NCBI GenBank assembly: GCA_047602365.1
Contig: JASGHM010000003.1
Location: 1-64,000, forward strand
Origin: Piscinibacter sp047602365
GTDB taxonomy: Bacteria > Pseudomonadota > Gammaproteobacteria > Burkholderiales > Burkholderiaceae_C
Length of the DNA stretch: 64,000 nt
Direction of reading: 5' to 3'
The stretch's first letter is position 1. Every line of letters starts with the position of its first letter. Made by a program: the position numbers and the translations under genes. Below are positions 30,782 to 37,897 of the stretch, piece by piece. The notes under the pieces are model-generated. The model was not told the DNA's origin and did no database searches. It saw only the letters and a program-made list of their open reading frames with translations.

Positions 30782-31180
30782 ATGGCCGTTCGGATCGTCA
30801 GGCTCGGAACGCCCCGCGCAGACGGCGAAGGCCTGCGCATCGGCACCGTGCGGCGCCCGCCGCGCGGCGTTCCGCGCAGCGAGTTCGCCCGGCAGGACTG
30901 GTACGACGTCTGGTTCCCGAACCTCGCGCCCAGCGTCGAGACGATGAAGCTCGGCCAGCAGGCGCAGACGGCGGCGCAATGGGCCGGGTTCGTCAGGCGC
31001 TACCGTGCCGAGATGGCCACGACCGAGAACACGCACACCATCGCGCTGCTCGCCGCGCTGTCTCAGCGCGCCGACTTCGCCGTCGGCTGCTATTGCGCGG
31101 AAGAGTCGCACTGCCACCGCTCGGTGCTGCGCGAACTGCTCGCCGCCGCCGGCGCCGACGTGGTCGCAGCGGGTGGTTGA
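30782..31180 (+). CDS. DUF488 family protein
   Basis: A 132-residue protein of the DUF488 family. RLGTPRADGEGLRIGTVRRP at the start, PSVETMKLGQQAQTAAQWAG in the middle and FAVGCYCAEESHCHRSVLRE at the end. The Cys-x-Cys and His cluster (CYCAEESHCHR) is the conserved, possibly metal-binding signature. The function is not established. ATG 30782 lies 17 bases after attC 56 with CAGGAGAGCCACGC as ribosome site. The next gene begins 17 bases after the stop. Confidence 0.9.
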   Translation: MAVRIVRLGTPRADGEGLRIGTVRRPPRGVPRSEFARQDWYDVWFPNLAPSVETMKLGQQAQTAAQWAGFVRRYRAEMATTENTHTIALLAALSQRADFAVGCYCAEESHCHRSVLRELLAAAGADVVAAGG

Positions 31181-31197
31181 TCCGTCCTGGCCTCACG

Positions 31198-31683
31198 ATG
31201 ACCCACGCCGCACGTCGCCCTCCGTTGCCGTCGCCCCGCGTCGGCGCTCGCCTCCTGATGCTGCTGGCCATGCTGCTTGCCTGTCACGTCGCCATCGCCG
31301 CGCCCGAGTCCGCACAGCAGCAGGTCTTCGCGGCCGAGCGTGCGTTCGCCAAGGCCATGGCCGAGCGCAACCTGCCGGCCTTCTCCGGCCATCTGTCCGA
31401 AGAAGCGATCTTCTTCACCGGTGCCGCGCCGCTGCGTGGCAAGGCGGCGGTCGTGACGGGCTGGTCGCGTTTCTTCGACGGCGCCACGGCGCCGTTCTCG
31501 TGGGAGCCGGACCGGGTCGAAGTGCTGCAGTCCGGCGACCTGGCGCTCAGCACCGGCCTGGTCCGTGACCCGGACGGCAAGGTGGTCGCCCGCTTCAACT
31601 CGATCTGGCGCCAGGAGGCACCGGCGGTCTGGCGGGTCATCTTCGACAAGGGCAGCCCTCCCGACCCCGGCGACAAGCCCTAG
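31198..31683 (+). CDS. Exported SnoaL-like (DUF4440-type) protein
   Basis: A 161-residue protein with a signal peptide ending near residue 34 (HVAIAAPE) and an NTF2-like domain. VFAAERAFAKAMAERNLPAF and LSEEAIFFTGAAPLRGKAAV are the first helix and strand, and DGKVVARFNSIWRQEAPAVW the last strands. The domain may bind small molecules or act as an isomerase-like enzyme in the periplasm. ATG 31198. Confidence 0.82.
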   Translation: MTHAARRPPLPSPRVGARLLMLLAMLLACHVAIAAPESAQQQVFAAERAFAKAMAERNLPAFSGHLSEEAIFFTGAAPLRGKAAVVTGWSRFFDGATAPFSWEPDRVEVLQSGDLALSTGLVRDPDGKVVARFNSIWRQEAPAVWRVIFDKGSPPDPGDKP

Positions 31684-31810
31684 GCGGCAGGCCTTTCCCG
31701 CCACGGCGCCGGCGACTCGCGCCACCGGCAGGCACTTCGTCGCACGCCGCTGTCGTCCCGGCGCGCCGGGCGCCACAGTCTCCCCATCGCAACACACACC
31801 GGAGACTGTC

Positions 31811-32305
31811 ATGTCGAGCTTCATTCCTCCCTGGGTTCCCGTGCTGTTCCTCGTGCTGGTCTTCCTCGGCTACCGGCAGTCGCTGCCGCGCACCGTCAAG
31901 CCGGGCACGCTGGTGGCGCTCGCGCTGGCGATGTTCGGCCTCTCGCTCTACGGGGTGATCGGCAGCTTCGGCGCGGAGCCGCTCGCGCTGCTGCTGTGGG
32001 CCACGGGCTATGCACTGGCCGTGGCCGCCGGCGCCAGGTACTTCGCGGCACGCGGCATGACGCTCGTGGGCTCCGCGGTGCACGTGCCGGGCAGCTGGGT
32101 GCCGCTGCTGCTGTTCCTGGCCATCTTCGCGGCCAAGTTCGTGCTCGGCTTCCTGACCGGCGTGCACTCGCCGCTGCTTCACAGCATCGGCTTCATCGCC
32201 GCCATGAGCATCGTGCTCGGTGCGCTGAGCGGCGGTTTCGGTGCCCGCGCGGTCGCCGTCCACCGCTGCGTCAGCGCCGCCGGCGCCGTCGCCCGCACCG
32301 CCTGA
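31811..32305 (+). CDS. DUF6622-type membrane protein
   Basis: A 164-residue inner-membrane protein with four or five helices. VPVLFLVLVFLGYRQSLPRT and LVGSAVHVPGSWVPLLLFLA are characteristic pieces. It appears to belong to a common betaproteobacterial membrane family (DUF6622) of unknown role; the assignment is from memory. ATG 31811 follows CCGGAGACTGTC. The stop is inside GCCTGAG of a worn attC. The 127 bases before it hold nothing recognisable. Confidence 0.72.
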   Translation: MSSFIPPWVPVLFLVLVFLGYRQSLPRTVKPGTLVALALAMFGLSLYGVIGSFGAEPLALLLWATGYALAVAAGARYFAARGMTLVGSAVHVPGSWVPLLLFLAIFAAKFVLGFLTGVHSPLLHSIGFIAAMSIVLGALSGGFGARAVAVHRCVSAAGAVARTA

Positions 32306-32381
32306 GCTGCCGATCGGCCACGCGCTTGGCCGGCCGCGCACTCGCTGTCATCATGCGGCGCAGGGGCCGGGCAGGATAGGC
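32300..32381 (+). repeat. attC site 59 (worn, 82 bp)
   Basis: R'' GCCTGAG, GCGCTTGGCCGGCCGCGC and CGCTGTCATCATGCGGCGC in the centre, and a possible R' GATAGGC (32375-32381). The right stem is shortened. Confidence 0.6.
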
Positions 32382-32491
32382 TGCATTCCTTCGTGCGCAC
32401 CTGCAGCGCAACAGCTCATGCTGTCGATCCGGGCAGCCACCGATCGTCGTGCAGGTTCATCCACTCCGTCTTCAGCGAAAGGCCGACCACC

Positions 32492-32938
32492 ATGGCAACT
32501 GGCACCGTCCGACTCCACCGCGTGCTGAGCGCGCCGCCCGAACGGGTCTACCGCGCCTTCCTCGAGGCCGACGCGCTGGTGCGCTGGCTGCCGCCCTATG
32601 GCTTCACCTGCCAGGTCCACCACCTGGAGGCGCGGGTCGGCGGCACACACCGCATGTCGTTCCGCAACTTCGGCAGCGGCCACAGCCACTCGTTCGGCGG
32701 TGAGTACCTGGAACTGGTCCCGTCCGAGAAGCTGCGCTACACCGATCGTTTCGACGACCCGAATCTGCCCGGCCAGATGCAGGTGACCGTGTCGCTGCGC
32801 CAGGTCGTCTGCGGCACCGAGCTCGACATCGTGCAGGAAGGCGTGCCGGAGGCCATCCCGGTCGAGATGTGCTACCTCGGCTGGCAGGAATCGCTCGCGC
32901 AGCTGGCGCGGCTGGTCGAGCCCGAGATCCCCGGCTGA
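32492..32938 (+). CDS. SRPBCC (AHSA1-type) protein
   Basis: A 148-residue protein: VRLHRVLSAPPERVYRAFLE, then ADALVRWLPPYGFTCQVHHL and MSFRNFGSGHSHSFGGEYLE. The C-terminal helix is YLGWQESLAQLARLVEPEI. These match the CalC/AHSA1 group of ligand-binding proteins. The ligand is unknown. ATG 32492. It is one of four SRPBCC proteins in the window. Confidence 0.88.
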   Translation: MATGTVRLHRVLSAPPERVYRAFLEADALVRWLPPYGFTCQVHHLEARVGGTHRMSFRNFGSGHSHSFGGEYLELVPSEKLRYTDRFDDPNLPGQMQVTVSLRQVVCGTELDIVQEGVPEAIPVEMCYLGWQESLAQLARLVEPEIPG

Positions 32939-32998
32939 GCCCCTGCGGCGAGGGTGCCGGCACGATGCCGGCGCACCGCCAACTTCAGCGAGTCCTTC

Positions 32999-33277
32999 AT
33001 GTGCCGCAACATCAAGACCCTGTTCAACTTCGAGCCGCCGGCGACCGAACTCGAGATCCGCGACGCGTCGCTGCAGTTCGTGCGCAAGCTCAGCGGGTTC
33101 AACGTCCCGTCGCAGGCCAACCAGGCCGCGTTCGAGCGCGCCGTCGAAGAGATCGCCTCCTCGGCACGCACGCTGGTCGTGTCGCTGGTCACCACGTCGC
33201 AGCCACGCAACCGCGAGGTCGAGGCGGCGAAGGCACGCGAACGATCGCAGGCGCGCTTCGGCGCGCGCTCCGGCTGA
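32999..33277 (+). CDS. DUF2277 protein
   Basis: A 92-residue protein of the DUF2277 family, unmistakable from the start MCRNIKTLFNFEPPATELEI and RDASLQFVRKLSGFNVPSQA. The C-terminal part is helical and basic. The function is unknown; the conserved CRNIKTL start suggests a nucleic-acid or metal role, but this is not shown. ATG 32999. Confidence 0.92.
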   Translation: MCRNIKTLFNFEPPATELEIRDASLQFVRKLSGFNVPSQANQAAFERAVEEIASSARTLVVSLVTTSQPRNREVEAAKARERSQARFGARSG

Positions 33278-33292
33278 GCGGCGGCGTCGTGT

Positions 33293-33727
33293 TCAGGCCT
33301 CGCAGGGCGCGCCGGCCGACTGCGGCAGGCCGAAGACCCGATCGAAGGCCCAGGTGAAGGCGACGGCGTAGACGAAGAAGAAGGCCAGGATGCCGAGATC
33401 GGCGACGAACGCCTTGACGAGCGTCGTCTCCAGCCAGTACGCCATCACCGGGACCAGCATCAGCACCAGTCCGCCTTCGAACAGCGCGCCGTGCGCGAGC
33501 CGGCGCCAGATCGAGCGCCCCTTGGTGGCCTGGCGTGCCTCCCAGCGCTCGAACAGCAGGTTGAACAGGTAGTTCCAGCCCAGCGCCACGGCCGACATCA
33601 AGGCGGCCAGCAGCAGCGTCGAGCCGACCGGCTGGGTGAACACCAGCGCCATGGCCGGCCCGACGGCCGCCACGGCAATGGCCTCGTAGAGGACGGCCTG
33701 GACAACGCGGCGGGTGGTCGGGGTCAT
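33293..33727 (-). CDS. PACE-family efflux transporter
   Basis: A 144-residue four-helix membrane protein with two tandem bacterial transmembrane pair domains, as in the AceI chlorhexidine exporter. RRVVQAVLYEAIAVAAVGPA contains the essential Glu (E15), WNYLFNLLFERWEARQATKG is the conserved loop, and FFFVYAVAFTWAFDRVFGLP the last helix. PACE pumps expel biocides such as chlorhexidine. It is on the minus strand with the lipoprotein gene at 33805, inside an inverted block bounded by a reversed attC fragment. Confidence 0.9.
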   Translation of the reverse strand: MTPTTRRVVQAVLYEAIAVAAVGPAMALVFTQPVGSTLLLAALMSAVALGWNYLFNLLFERWEARQATKGRSIWRRLAHGALFEGGLVLMLVPVMAYWLETTLVKAFVADLGILAFFFVYAVAFTWAFDRVFGLPQSAGAPCEA

Positions 33728-33804
33728 GCCGCCGATTCTGTCGTCACCGCCAATCCCGCTTCGCGGTGGGGGATCGGCATCGCCCGCGCCGCGGGCGCAA
33801 ACCG

Positions 33805-34089
33805 TCAGCGGCCGGACTGCCCGGTGCTGCCCGGCGCCGCGCGAATCATCGTGCCGAAGTCCTGCGCCGCGTCGCGGTCGCGCTCCGCCTGCTGCGCGGT
33901 GCGGCAGCGGGTCACCGGGATGCTGGTGCCGGTCGGCGTCTCGCGGGTGCAGTTCATCTGGGCGTTCGCCGTCTGTCCCTCGCCGGGAGGGGTGCTGCTG
34001 CAGGCCGACACGAGCGCCAGCAGCGCCACAAGACCCAGCGTTCGATTCAGGGTGCGGAACTCGGGGGAACGCTTCACTGAAGACTCCAT
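33805..34089 (-). CDS. Small lipoprotein
   Basis: A 94-residue exported protein. The lipobox VSAC lies near residues 27-30 after a hydrophobic stretch LGLVALLALVSACSS. The mature part is short and hydrophilic with two cysteines (MNCTRETPTG, TRCRTAQQAERDRD). ATG 34089 gives a long N-region; a downstream start is possible. It lies upstream of the PACE gene on the same strand, 77 bases apart. The family is not recognised. Confidence 0.7.
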   Translation of the reverse strand: MESSVKRSPEFRTLNRTLGLVALLALVSACSSTPPGEGQTANAQMNCTRETPTGTSIPVTRCRTAQQAERDRDAAQDFGTMIRAAPGSTGQSGR

Positions 34090-34124
34090 GGAATGTGATT
34101 CTTGAACAGTCGGGGGTGGGGATC

Positions 34125-34187
34125 GGGCGGGAGCACCGTCATGGCGCTTGCCCCGCGGGGCGCATGATAGACAGCGAACGGTCGGCC
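34125..34187 (-). repeat. attC fragment, reversed
   Basis: Read on the minus strand it gives CGCTGTCTATCATGCGCC followed by CCGCGGGGCAAGCGCCATG, the centre and right arm of a long attC. The boxes are lost. Confidence 0.6.
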
Positions 34188-34202
34188 TGTCAGGAACTCG
34201 GG

Positions 34203-34265
34203 ATCTGGCCCACGACGCGCCCGCTGTCTATCATCCGTTGCGCACGAGCGGTGAACCGCAGCCCC
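34203..34265 (+). repeat. attC fragment, last recognisable copy
   Basis: ATCTGGCCCACGACGCGCC, CGCTGTCTATCATCCGTTG and GAACCGCAGCCCC match the centre and part of the right arm. CTGGCC-N18-TATCAT lies at 34205-34234, upstream of the DUF1801 gene. Confidence 0.58.
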
Positions 34266-34283
34266 TCCTGGAGAACGCCTCCG

Positions 34284-34733
34284 ATGCCCGCGAGCAAGAC
34301 ACCAGCGCGTACCAGCCCGCCGTTCCCCAAGAAGACCCCCGCCGCCGATGCGGGCCGGCCTGCCGCGGCGCTGATCGACGCACGCATCGCCGAGCTGGCC
34401 GACTGGCGCGGCGATCTGCTCGCGCGCCTGCGCCGGCTGATCGTCGGCGTCGATGCCACGATCACCGAGGAATGGAAGTGGAACACGCCGGTCTGGTCGT
34501 GCGACGGAATCCTCTGCACCGGCGAGACCTACAAGAAGGCGGTCAAGCTGACCTTCCCGAAAGGCGCCGCGCTGGCCGACCCGTCCAGGCTCTTCAACGC
34601 GAGCCTGGAGGGCAACGTGCGGCGTGCGATCGACTTCAGCGAAGGTGCCGTCCTCGACGAAGCGGCGCTGGCGGCGCTGGTGCGTGCCGCGATCGCCGCC
34701 AACCGGCCGCCGGCCCGCGGCGTCGCCCGCTGA
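34284..34733 (+). CDS. DUF1801 protein
   Basis: A 149-residue protein. After a Pro/Lys-rich N-terminus, IDARIAELADWRGDLLARLR and EEWKWNTPVWSCDGILCTGE, then VKLTFPKGAALADPSRLFNA and a C-terminal AALVRAAIA helix, are the DUF1801 (YdhG/YjbR-like) domain. The fold resembles frataxin/YjbR; the function is unknown. ATG 34284 follows CTGGAGAACGCCTCCG. It is the first gene right of the last attC fragment. Confidence 0.9.
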   Translation: MPASKTPARTSPPFPKKTPAADAGRPAAALIDARIAELADWRGDLLARLRRLIVGVDATITEEWKWNTPVWSCDGILCTGETYKKAVKLTFPKGAALADPSRLFNASLEGNVRRAIDFSEGAVLDEAALAALVRAAIAANRPPARGVAR

Positions 34734-34743
34734 GACGCCCACG

Positions 34744-35058
34744 ATGAGCAACACCGCCGATCAGTTCGAGCCCGAGCTGCTGCAGCGGGTCGACGAGGTG
34801 CTGTACTACCACTGGGACCCGCTGGGCGTGGCCCGCGAGCCGGTCTCGCGGCAGGAGTACGCGGCCTTCGTTCCGGAGGTCTTCGCCGCGCTGCTCGACG
34901 ATGCCGACGAGCACCGTGTCATGGAGTTGCTGTTGCTGCTCGAGTCCGAGTTCCTCGGCGTCGGCCCGCGGCCGAGCCAGGCGCGGCGTGTCGCCGAGAT
35001 GCTGGTCGACTGGCGCGCGCTTCTCGAGCAGCAGTACGGCGGCACGTCGTCGTACTGA
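34744..35058 (+). CDS. Hypothetical protein
   Basis: A 104-residue acidic, mostly helical protein: ELLQRVDEVLYYHWDPLGVA, then ALLDDADEHRVMELLLLLES and a C-terminal EMLVDWRALLEQQYGGTSSY. The HWDPLGV and EFLGV motifs are reminiscent of small immunity-type or DUF1871-like proteins, but I cannot name the family. ATG 34744 lies 10 bases after the DUF1801 stop. Confidence 0.75.
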   Translation: MSNTADQFEPELLQRVDEVLYYHWDPLGVAREPVSRQEYAAFVPEVFAALLDDADEHRVMELLLLLESEFLGVGPRPSQARRVAEMLVDWRALLEQQYGGTSSY

Positions 35059-35099
35059 GGCCAGCGAGCGGCGCGACCGATGCACTCGCGAGACCGTCG

Positions 35100-35615
35100 A
35101 TGAAGCCGCCGTGGCTCTACGAGGCCAGCGTTCCGGTGCTGCTGCGCTACCTCGACAGCCTGGATCGTGTCCTCGACGCGGTCGACGCGCTGCCGCCCGC
35201 GCGGGCGGCCCAGGTGCTGCACGCCCGCCTGGCGCCCGACATGCTGCCGTTCGCGCGGCAGGTCGAGACGGCCGCCTACTTCACGCTGCGCACGGCCTGC
35301 CCGCTGGCCGGGCGCGCCGTGCCGCCGTTCGTCGCCGCCGCGCCCACGCTCGCCGGCCTGCGCGAACGGGTCGAGGCCGCCCGCACGCTGCTGCGCTCGC
35401 TGGCCGCCAGCGAGTTCGCCGATGCCGGCACGCGCGTGCTGTCCGAGCATGCCGGCGAGGCCCTCGTCGAACTGCCGGCCGCGCGCTTCCTGGCCGAGTA
35501 CGCGCTGCCCAACTTCTTCTTCCATCTCGGCATGGCCTACGCGATCTCGCGGCAGCAGGGCTGTGCGCTGGGCAAGGCCGCGTACGACGGCTTCCACGTC
35601 TACCCGGGGTGTTGA
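35100..35615 (+). CDS. DUF1993 protein
   Basis: A 171-residue helical-bundle protein of the DUF1993 family (DinB-related). SVPVLLRYLDSLDRVLDAVD is the first helix, RLAPDMLPFARQVETAAYFT the second, and FLAEYALPNFFFHLGMAYAI near the end carries the conserved PNFFFH motif. It lacks clear activity assignment. ATG 35100. The next gene starts 3 bases after its stop, so they are likely co-translated. Confidence 0.9.
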   Translation: MKPPWLYEASVPVLLRYLDSLDRVLDAVDALPPARAAQVLHARLAPDMLPFARQVETAAYFTLRTACPLAGRAVPPFVAAAPTLAGLRERVEAARTLLRSLAASEFADAGTRVLSEHAGEALVELPAARFLAEYALPNFFFHLGMAYAISRQQGCALGKAAYDGFHVYPGC

Positions 35616-35618
35616 CGC

Positions 35619-35963
35619 ATGTACGAGACACGAAGCCAGAAGCCGCTGCCGCGCGCAGTGTTCGCCCGCCGCCTGCTGCTGCACCTGGCCATCGCGGCAG
35701 GCCTGCTGCTGGTCTCGCTGGCGGCCGGCATGATCGGCTACGTGCAGCTCGAGCAGCTGTCGTGGATGGACGCCTTCCTGAACTCGGCGATGCTGCTCGG
35801 CGGCATGGGGCCGGTCGATCCGCCGTGCACCGACGCCGGCAAGCTGTTCGCCGGCCTCTACGCGCTGTATGCCGGCCTGGTCTTCATCGTCAGCGCGGCG
35901 CTGGTCTTCACGCCCATCCTGCACCGCGTGATCCATCACTTCCACTGGAGCGAGAAGCTCTAG
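35619..35963 (+). CDS. Two-helix membrane protein, pore-loop-like
   Basis: A 114-residue membrane protein with helices at about 23-45 and 78-100. Between them lies SWMDAFLNSAMLLGGMGPVD, a re-entrant-like segment reminiscent of two-helix ion channels, but no TVGYG-type filter is present. His residues cluster near the C-terminus (LHRVIHHFHW). ATG 35619. The family is not firmly recognised; relatives are annotated as conserved membrane proteins in betaproteobacteria. Confidence 0.72.
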   Translation: MYETRSQKPLPRAVFARRLLLHLAIAAGLLLVSLAAGMIGYVQLEQLSWMDAFLNSAMLLGGMGPVDPPCTDAGKLFAGLYALYAGLVFIVSAALVFTPILHRVIHHFHWSEKL

Positions 35964-35980
35964 GCCCGCATCGATCCGAG

Positions 35981-36478
35981 ATGATCCGCTTCCGCCCGCT
36001 GCTCGCGCAGGATCAGGACAGGCTCTGGCACTGGCTGCACGTCGCGCTCTGGGATCCGCCCCCGGCGGGGCTGCGGCCGATCGAGGTGCTGCAGTCGCCG
36101 CCGGTGCGCATCTACGCCGAGCAGTGGGGCCGGCCGACCGACGTCGGCGTGGTCGCGCAGCTCGATGGTGTGGATGCCGGTGCCTGCTGGATGCGCGTGC
36201 TGCCGGCAGGCGTGGGTCTGGCCTCGGTGGACGCGACCACGCCGCAGCTGGGCATCGCGCTGGAGCCGCCGTTCCAGCACCGTGGCCACGGGCGCGCCCT
36301 GCTGCTCGCGGCCCTGCAGGCGGCGCGGGCGGCCGGCCACGCGCGGGTCGCGCTGACGGTGCACCCGCAGAATCCCGCGCAGCACCTGTACGAACGTTGC
36401 GGCTTCCGCAAGCGCGAGATCAGGAGCGGCTTCCACCTGATGATCGCCGAGCTCGACACCGCCACCCGCTCGCCCTGA
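35981..36478 (+). CDS. GNAT family N-acetyltransferase
   Basis: A 165-residue acetyltransferase. ATTPQLGIALEPPFQHRGHG with the loop QHRGHGRALLLAAL binds acetyl-CoA, and NPAQHLYERCGFRKREIRSG is the C-terminal motif. FRPLLAQDQDRLWHWLHVAL WDPP at the start resembles GNATs with a substrate-binding N-terminal helix pair. ATG 35981. The next gene starts 11 bases after the stop with a ribosome site AAAGGA. Confidence 0.88.
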   Translation: MIRFRPLLAQDQDRLWHWLHVALWDPPPAGLRPIEVLQSPPVRIYAEQWGRPTDVGVVAQLDGVDAGACWMRVLPAGVGLASVDATTPQLGIALEPPFQHRGHGRALLLAALQAARAAGHARVALTVHPQNPAQHLYERCGFRKREIRSGFHLMIAELDTATRSP

Positions 36479-36489
36479 AAGGACCTGCC

Positions 36490-36921
36490 GTGAATGCCGC
36501 CTCCCCGATCCGCCGCCGCGCCGTGCTGGCCCGCCTGGGCGCCGTCGCAGTGGCCGCTGCCGTGCCGCTGGTGCATGCGCAGGCCATGCCGCGCATCCAG
36601 CTCGCCGAGATGGAACGGCTGTTCGCCAACCTGCGCACGCGCACTGCCTGGAACGTCGACGGGCCGCTGCTGTGGGGCTACTTCTTCTACGACGCCAGCA
36701 CCGATAAGCTCGACAAGGCCGGTGCCGCGCTGGTGGCCGCGGGCTACACGCTGGTCGGCGTCGAGCAGCCGCCCGGTTCGTTGCTGTACCGGCTGCACGT
36801 GACGCGCGTCGAGGCGCACACGCCGGCCTCGCTGCACGCGAGGAACCAGGAGCTCTACGCGTTCGCCGAGAAGTTCAGCCTCGACTCCTACGACGGCATG
36901 GACGTCGGGCCGGTGCCCTGA
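36490..36921 (+). CDS. Exported RraB-like (ribonuclease E inhibitor fold) protein
   Basis: A 143-residue protein. The N-terminus SPIRRRAVLARLGAVAVA is a twin-arginine-like or Sec signal ending near HAQAM. The mature domain, LLWGYFFYDASTDKLDKAGA, YTLVGVEQPPGSLLYRLHVT and SYDGMDVGPV, matches the RraB/DUF695-like fold. Its location outside the cytoplasm would argue against a role with RNase E. GTG 36490 follows AAAGGACCTGCC. Confidence 0.78.
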   Translation: MNAASPIRRRAVLARLGAVAVAAAVPLVHAQAMPRIQLAEMERLFANLRTRTAWNVDGPLLWGYFFYDASTDKLDKAGAALVAAGYTLVGVEQPPGSLLYRLHVTRVEAHTPASLHARNQELYAFAEKFSLDSYDGMDVGPVP

Positions 36922-36923
36922 GT

Positions 36924-37238
36924 TCAGCCGACCACGACTTCGCTGATCTGCAGCATCGGCTGCAGGTCGGTGTAGTTGGGGATGTCGCCGAGGATCTCCT
37001 TCGCGTGCGGCCCGAAGCCGGCCTGGAACGACTCGACGGACTCGCTGAAGATGTGGCACATCGCGACGTAGGTCGGCGCCGTGCCCGGCGCGCCGCCGGC
37101 CAGCCCCTTGTCGACGGTGTACGAGGTGCAGGCCGCCCCCATGCGCGCCTTGACCAGCGGCATGTGCTTGTCGCGGTAGTAGTCGTGGTCGAACCGCGCG
37201 CCGGGTGTTGCCGGGTACATCACGCTCACCTTGATCAT
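36924..37238 (-). CDS. EthD family protein
   Basis: A 104-residue protein of the EthD dimeric alpha-beta barrel family: MIKVSVMYPATPGARFDHDY, then YRDKHMPLVKARMG and FGPHAKEILGDIPNYTDLQP. EthD itself takes part in ethyl-tert-butyl-ether degradation, and most members are uncharacterised. The minus-strand ATG 37238 has CAGGAGACAAGC as ribosome site. The two 3' ends (this gene and the RraB-like gene) are 2 bases apart and convergent. Confidence 0.92.
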   Translation of the reverse strand: MIKVSVMYPATPGARFDHDYYRDKHMPLVKARMGAACTSYTVDKGLAGGAPGTAPTYVAMCHIFSESVESFQAGFGPHAKEILGDIPNYTDLQPMLQISEVVVG

Positions 37239-37344
37239 GCTTGTCTCCTGTCTCGGCGAAGGCCGCCGTCGAGCGCGACATCATGCCTCGTCCCGGCCTG
37301 CGTCGGCTGGGTTATCGTCGGCCCGCCCTTGAACTCGTCCGCGC

Positions 37345-37872
37345 ATGACTGCCGCACTGGTCCGCCGCCTGACGCCCGCCGACGCCGCCGCGCATCGGGC
37401 GCTGATGCTCGAAGCCTACGCGCTGGCGCCCGACGCGTTCACCTCCTCGGTCGCCGAACGCGAAGGCCTGCCGCTGTCGTGGTGGGCAGCGCGCATGGCC
37501 GACGGCCCCGGTGCGGCCGAGCTGGTCTGCGGCGCCTTCGCCGGCGAGACGCTGGTCGGTGCCGCCGGGCTGGCCTTCGAGCAGCGCGAGCGCACGCGGC
37601 ACAAGGCCACGCTGTTCGGCATGTACGTGCGCCCCGCGGCACGCGGCCAGGGCGTGGCGCGACGCCTGGTCGAAGCGGTGCTTGCGCAGGCGCGCTCGTC
37701 GCCGCTCACCGAGCTCGTGCAGCTCACCGTCACCGAGTCGAATGCCGCGGCGGTGCAGCTGTACGCACGCTGCGGCTTCGTGCCCTTCGGCAGCGAGCCC
37801 TGCGCGGTGAAGCTGGGCGATCGCTGTGTCACCAAGCTGCACCTGTGGCAGCGCATCGTGCGGGCCGCTTGA
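37345..37872 (+). CDS. GNAT family N-acetyltransferase
   Basis: A 175-residue acetyltransferase. HKATLFGMYVRPAARGQGVA is strand 4 with loop RGQGVARRLVEAVL. NAAAVQLYARCGFVPFGSEP is the C-terminal motif. RRLTPADAAAHRALMLEAYA and LAPDAFTSSVAEREGLPLSW at the N-terminus mark a common environmental GNAT subgroup. ATG 37345. The 106 bases upstream hold GACATCATGCCTCG and GGTTATCGTCGGCCC, too weak to call an attC. Confidence 0.9.
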   Translation: MTAALVRRLTPADAAAHRALMLEAYALAPDAFTSSVAEREGLPLSWWAARMADGPGAAELVCGAFAGETLVGAAGLAFEQRERTRHKATLFGMYVRPAARGQGVARRLVEAVLAQARSSPLTELVQLTVTESNAAAVQLYARCGFVPFGSEPCAVKLGDRCVTKLHLWQRIVRAA

Positions 37873-37897
37873 GCCCGACGCAACCGCTTCCGCCACC

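Larger units (their letters stand above)
1..34265 (+). mobile_element. Chromosomal integron gene-cassette array (integrase outside window)
   Basis: This stretch is a series of one-gene units, nearly all on the plus strand, each followed by a version of the same imperfect palindrome. The best copies (223-352, 794-923) start with a box like GCCTAAC, end with GTTAGGC, pair arm to arm over most of 130 bases and share a central block. That is the known layout of integron attC sites. Gene content (GNAT, VOC, cupin, small membrane proteins, SMR efflux) is typical of cassette arrays. R' lies downstream of each gene, so attI and intI should be to the left of the window. The right limit is set at the last recognisable attC fragment; erosion makes it uncertain. 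Confidence 0.85.

Noticed and set aside
1..34265. CRISPR array
   Set aside because: The repeats are palindromic, 40-130 bp, unevenly spaced by whole genes, and vary in sequence; they do not fit direct repeats with short spacers.
1..34265. Integron integrase or transposase gene inside the array
   Set aside because: No tyrosine recombinase, DDE or serine recombinase motif was seen in any frame that I could read as a gene.
37239..37344. attC remnant before the GNAT gene at 37345
   Set aside because: Only short pieces such as GGTTATCGTCGGCCC resemble the centre; no paired arms or boxes.
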